A stretch of 64,000 nucleotides of DNA from an uncultured beta proteobacterium (lineage in GTDB: Bacteria > Pseudomonadota > Gammaproteobacteria > Burkholderiales > Burkholderiaceae_C), in contig CAIJRK010000069.1 of assembly GCA_903823025.1 (NCBI GenBank), forward strand, positions 25,609 through 89,608, written 5' to 3'. The position numbers and the translations under genes were made by a program. Numbering within the stretch: position 1 is the stretch's first letter; every line of letters begins with the position of its first letter. The notes below the pieces were generated by a model that made no database searches, was not told the DNA's origin, and saw only the letters and a program-made list of their open reading frames with translations. This document shows, piece by piece, positions 63,126-64,000 of the stretch.

Positions 63126-64000
63126 TTTCTTGGGTCAGCGACCAGAGCGCCGGGGTGTTACCACCCCAACGACTTACCTCAGTCTCACCAAGCGTAGGCT
63201 GCATTGCTGCACCCGGTTCGGAGCCTACCGCCCCTACCTTGTTCTTTAAAATCCCGCACCGCTTTTTCTCTTTTCTGGCACCTTTACCCGCCAGCAATTG
63301 CTTGACGCCACGCCCGGCAATCACTTGGCCCGCGTTGTGGTCTGCATGGTCGGTGTGTTGGCAGCTTTGGCAGACAAACACGGATTGGGAAACCCGGTTG
63401 TCCTTGTGAATGTGGCCGCACGCGGCACATTCCTGCGAAGAGTAATGAGCGGGAACTTCGATCCCCAGCTTGCCTTGACGGCGTGCTTTGTACTGCAAAA
63501 AGACTTTAGTCTGGCCCCAGGTGGAGGCCAGAATCGCTTTGTTTAATCCCGACTTGGCGGCAGCGCCATTGCGCATCCAGTGGCCTTGTTCGTCCTGTTT
63601 CGGTTTCGCCTTCTTGGTCATGTTGTTGACCTTGAGCGCCTCAAAGACATACAGCTTGTAGCGCGGGTCAACCGCTAACGTGTGGCTGATCTTGTGCGCT
63701 ACGTCGCGCCGCACGTCAGCCCCATAACGCTGATAGCGGGCCACTTTGCGTTTGGCCTTAAGCCAGTTCCCGGAGCCTTTGGTTCTGCGTGCCTGGCGTT
63801 TCTGCCAGCGTTTTTTGTGTTTTTCCTGCGCGGCAAGCCGCTTGTCCTGCACTGGTGTGAAGTCGAATTGCTGCCCGTCGCTACCGGCCAACGGCAAGGC
63901 CACGCCGCGATCTAATCCAACAGTCATTTCCCGCAACTCGGCGGCATCGAATTGCATCAGCCAAGCGGTCGTGTCGTTGTCGCTTGGCTCAATGAGTTTG
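63097..64000 (-). CDS. tnpB: IS605-type TnpB RNA-guided nuclease, N-terminus beyond the window
   Basis: The open frame runs from the right edge to TAG 63097, 300 residues visible. Counting from the internal Met at 63957, the RuvC residues are D16 (VGLDRGVA), E106 (VFEALKV) and D206 (HADHNAG), with a Cys4 zinc ribbon at C177, C180, C196 and C199 between E and D. The catalytic set is complete, so the nuclease may be active. No tnpA is visible; it would lie beyond base 64000 if present. A relative survives as a fossil near 9.9 kb. Confidence 0.9.
   Translation of the reverse strand, partial: KLIEPSDNDTTAWLMQFDAAELREMTVGLDRGVALPLAGSDGQQFDFTPVQDKRLAAQEKHKKRWQKRQARRTKGSGNWLKAKRKVARYQRYGADVRRDVAHKISHTLAVDPRYKLYVFEALKVNNMTKKAKPKQDEQGHWMRNGAAAKSGLNKAILASTWGQTKVFLQYKARRQGKLGIEVPAHYSSQECAACGHIHKDNRVSQSVFVCQSCQHTDHADHNAGQVIAGRGVKQLLAGKGARKEKKRCGILKNKVGAVGSEPGAAMQPTLGETEVSRWGGNTPALWSLTQETPARTPSGV

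Noticed and set aside
1..64000. tRNA, rRNA or CRISPR arrays
   Set aside because: Reading both strands by eye I saw no T-arm consensus, no rRNA segments and no regularly spaced repeats; a covariance-model search would be needed to be certain.

Overview
The window is chromosomal DNA from a betaproteobacterium of the order Burkholderiales, most likely a Comamonadaceae member of the Rhodoferax/Polaromonas type. This is inferred from protein style and gene neighbourhoods: an SHP-DHC-cytochrome b cluster, a DUF3717-DUF1289 protein, a PglL-like ligase, ilvE followed by a CHCC zinc-finger gene and waaF, and stand-alone rfaE2. No rRNA, tRNA or CRISPR array was seen. Genes are dense, and many pairs overlap by 4 bases or abut within a few.

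Layout. 1-9.6 kb: a left-truncated tubulin/FtsZ-like gene, a multidomain c-di-GMP enzyme, fadD, a chemoreceptor and pyrF. 9.6-20 kb: a small membrane protein, a TnpB fossil, formate/nitrite and ammonium channels, a three-gene haem-protein operon (shp, dhc, cytochrome b fused to a second diheme module), a DsbD-like protein, mazEF, a radical SAM protein and yjdM. 20-23.5 kb: an ilvE-zinc finger-waaF operon followed by a DUF1828 pair whose first gene appears frameshifted. 23.8-27 kb: an AT-richer, tightly packed three-gene cassette (HEPN protein, ParA-like ATPase with a KGGVGR Walker A, second P-loop ATPase) that looks horizontally acquired and is the best candidate for an under-described defence system. 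27-33.5 kb: a QseBC-like two-component system with its direct-repeat box, radA, a diguanylate cyclase and an O-antigen-ligase/PglL-like protein.

33.5-46 kb is a defence island. Type I restriction genes hsdM, hsdS and hsdR are spread over 12.5 kb, with a DUF1016 nuclease, a HipA_2 kinase and partner, a Fic protein between inverted repeats, an LprI-like protein and an AAA ATPase-DUF4276 (TOPRIM-like) pair between them. The HsdM departs from the methyltransferase consensus at both the SAM-binding and catalytic motifs, while HsdR and HsdS look intact.

46-64 kb returns to housekeeping: a branched-chain amino acid binding protein, moaC, a BepA-like protease, TerC preceded by a yybP-ykoY manganese riboswitch, yaeQ, purB, a GST, a seven-gene Cfa/DUF1365/FAD-oxidoreductase membrane-lipid operon, a degenerate HD-GYP-like protein, rfaE2, and a right-truncated IS605-type TnpB whose stop codon lies inside the right-end hairpin. 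Functions are read from motifs and remembered family features; no database search was possible.
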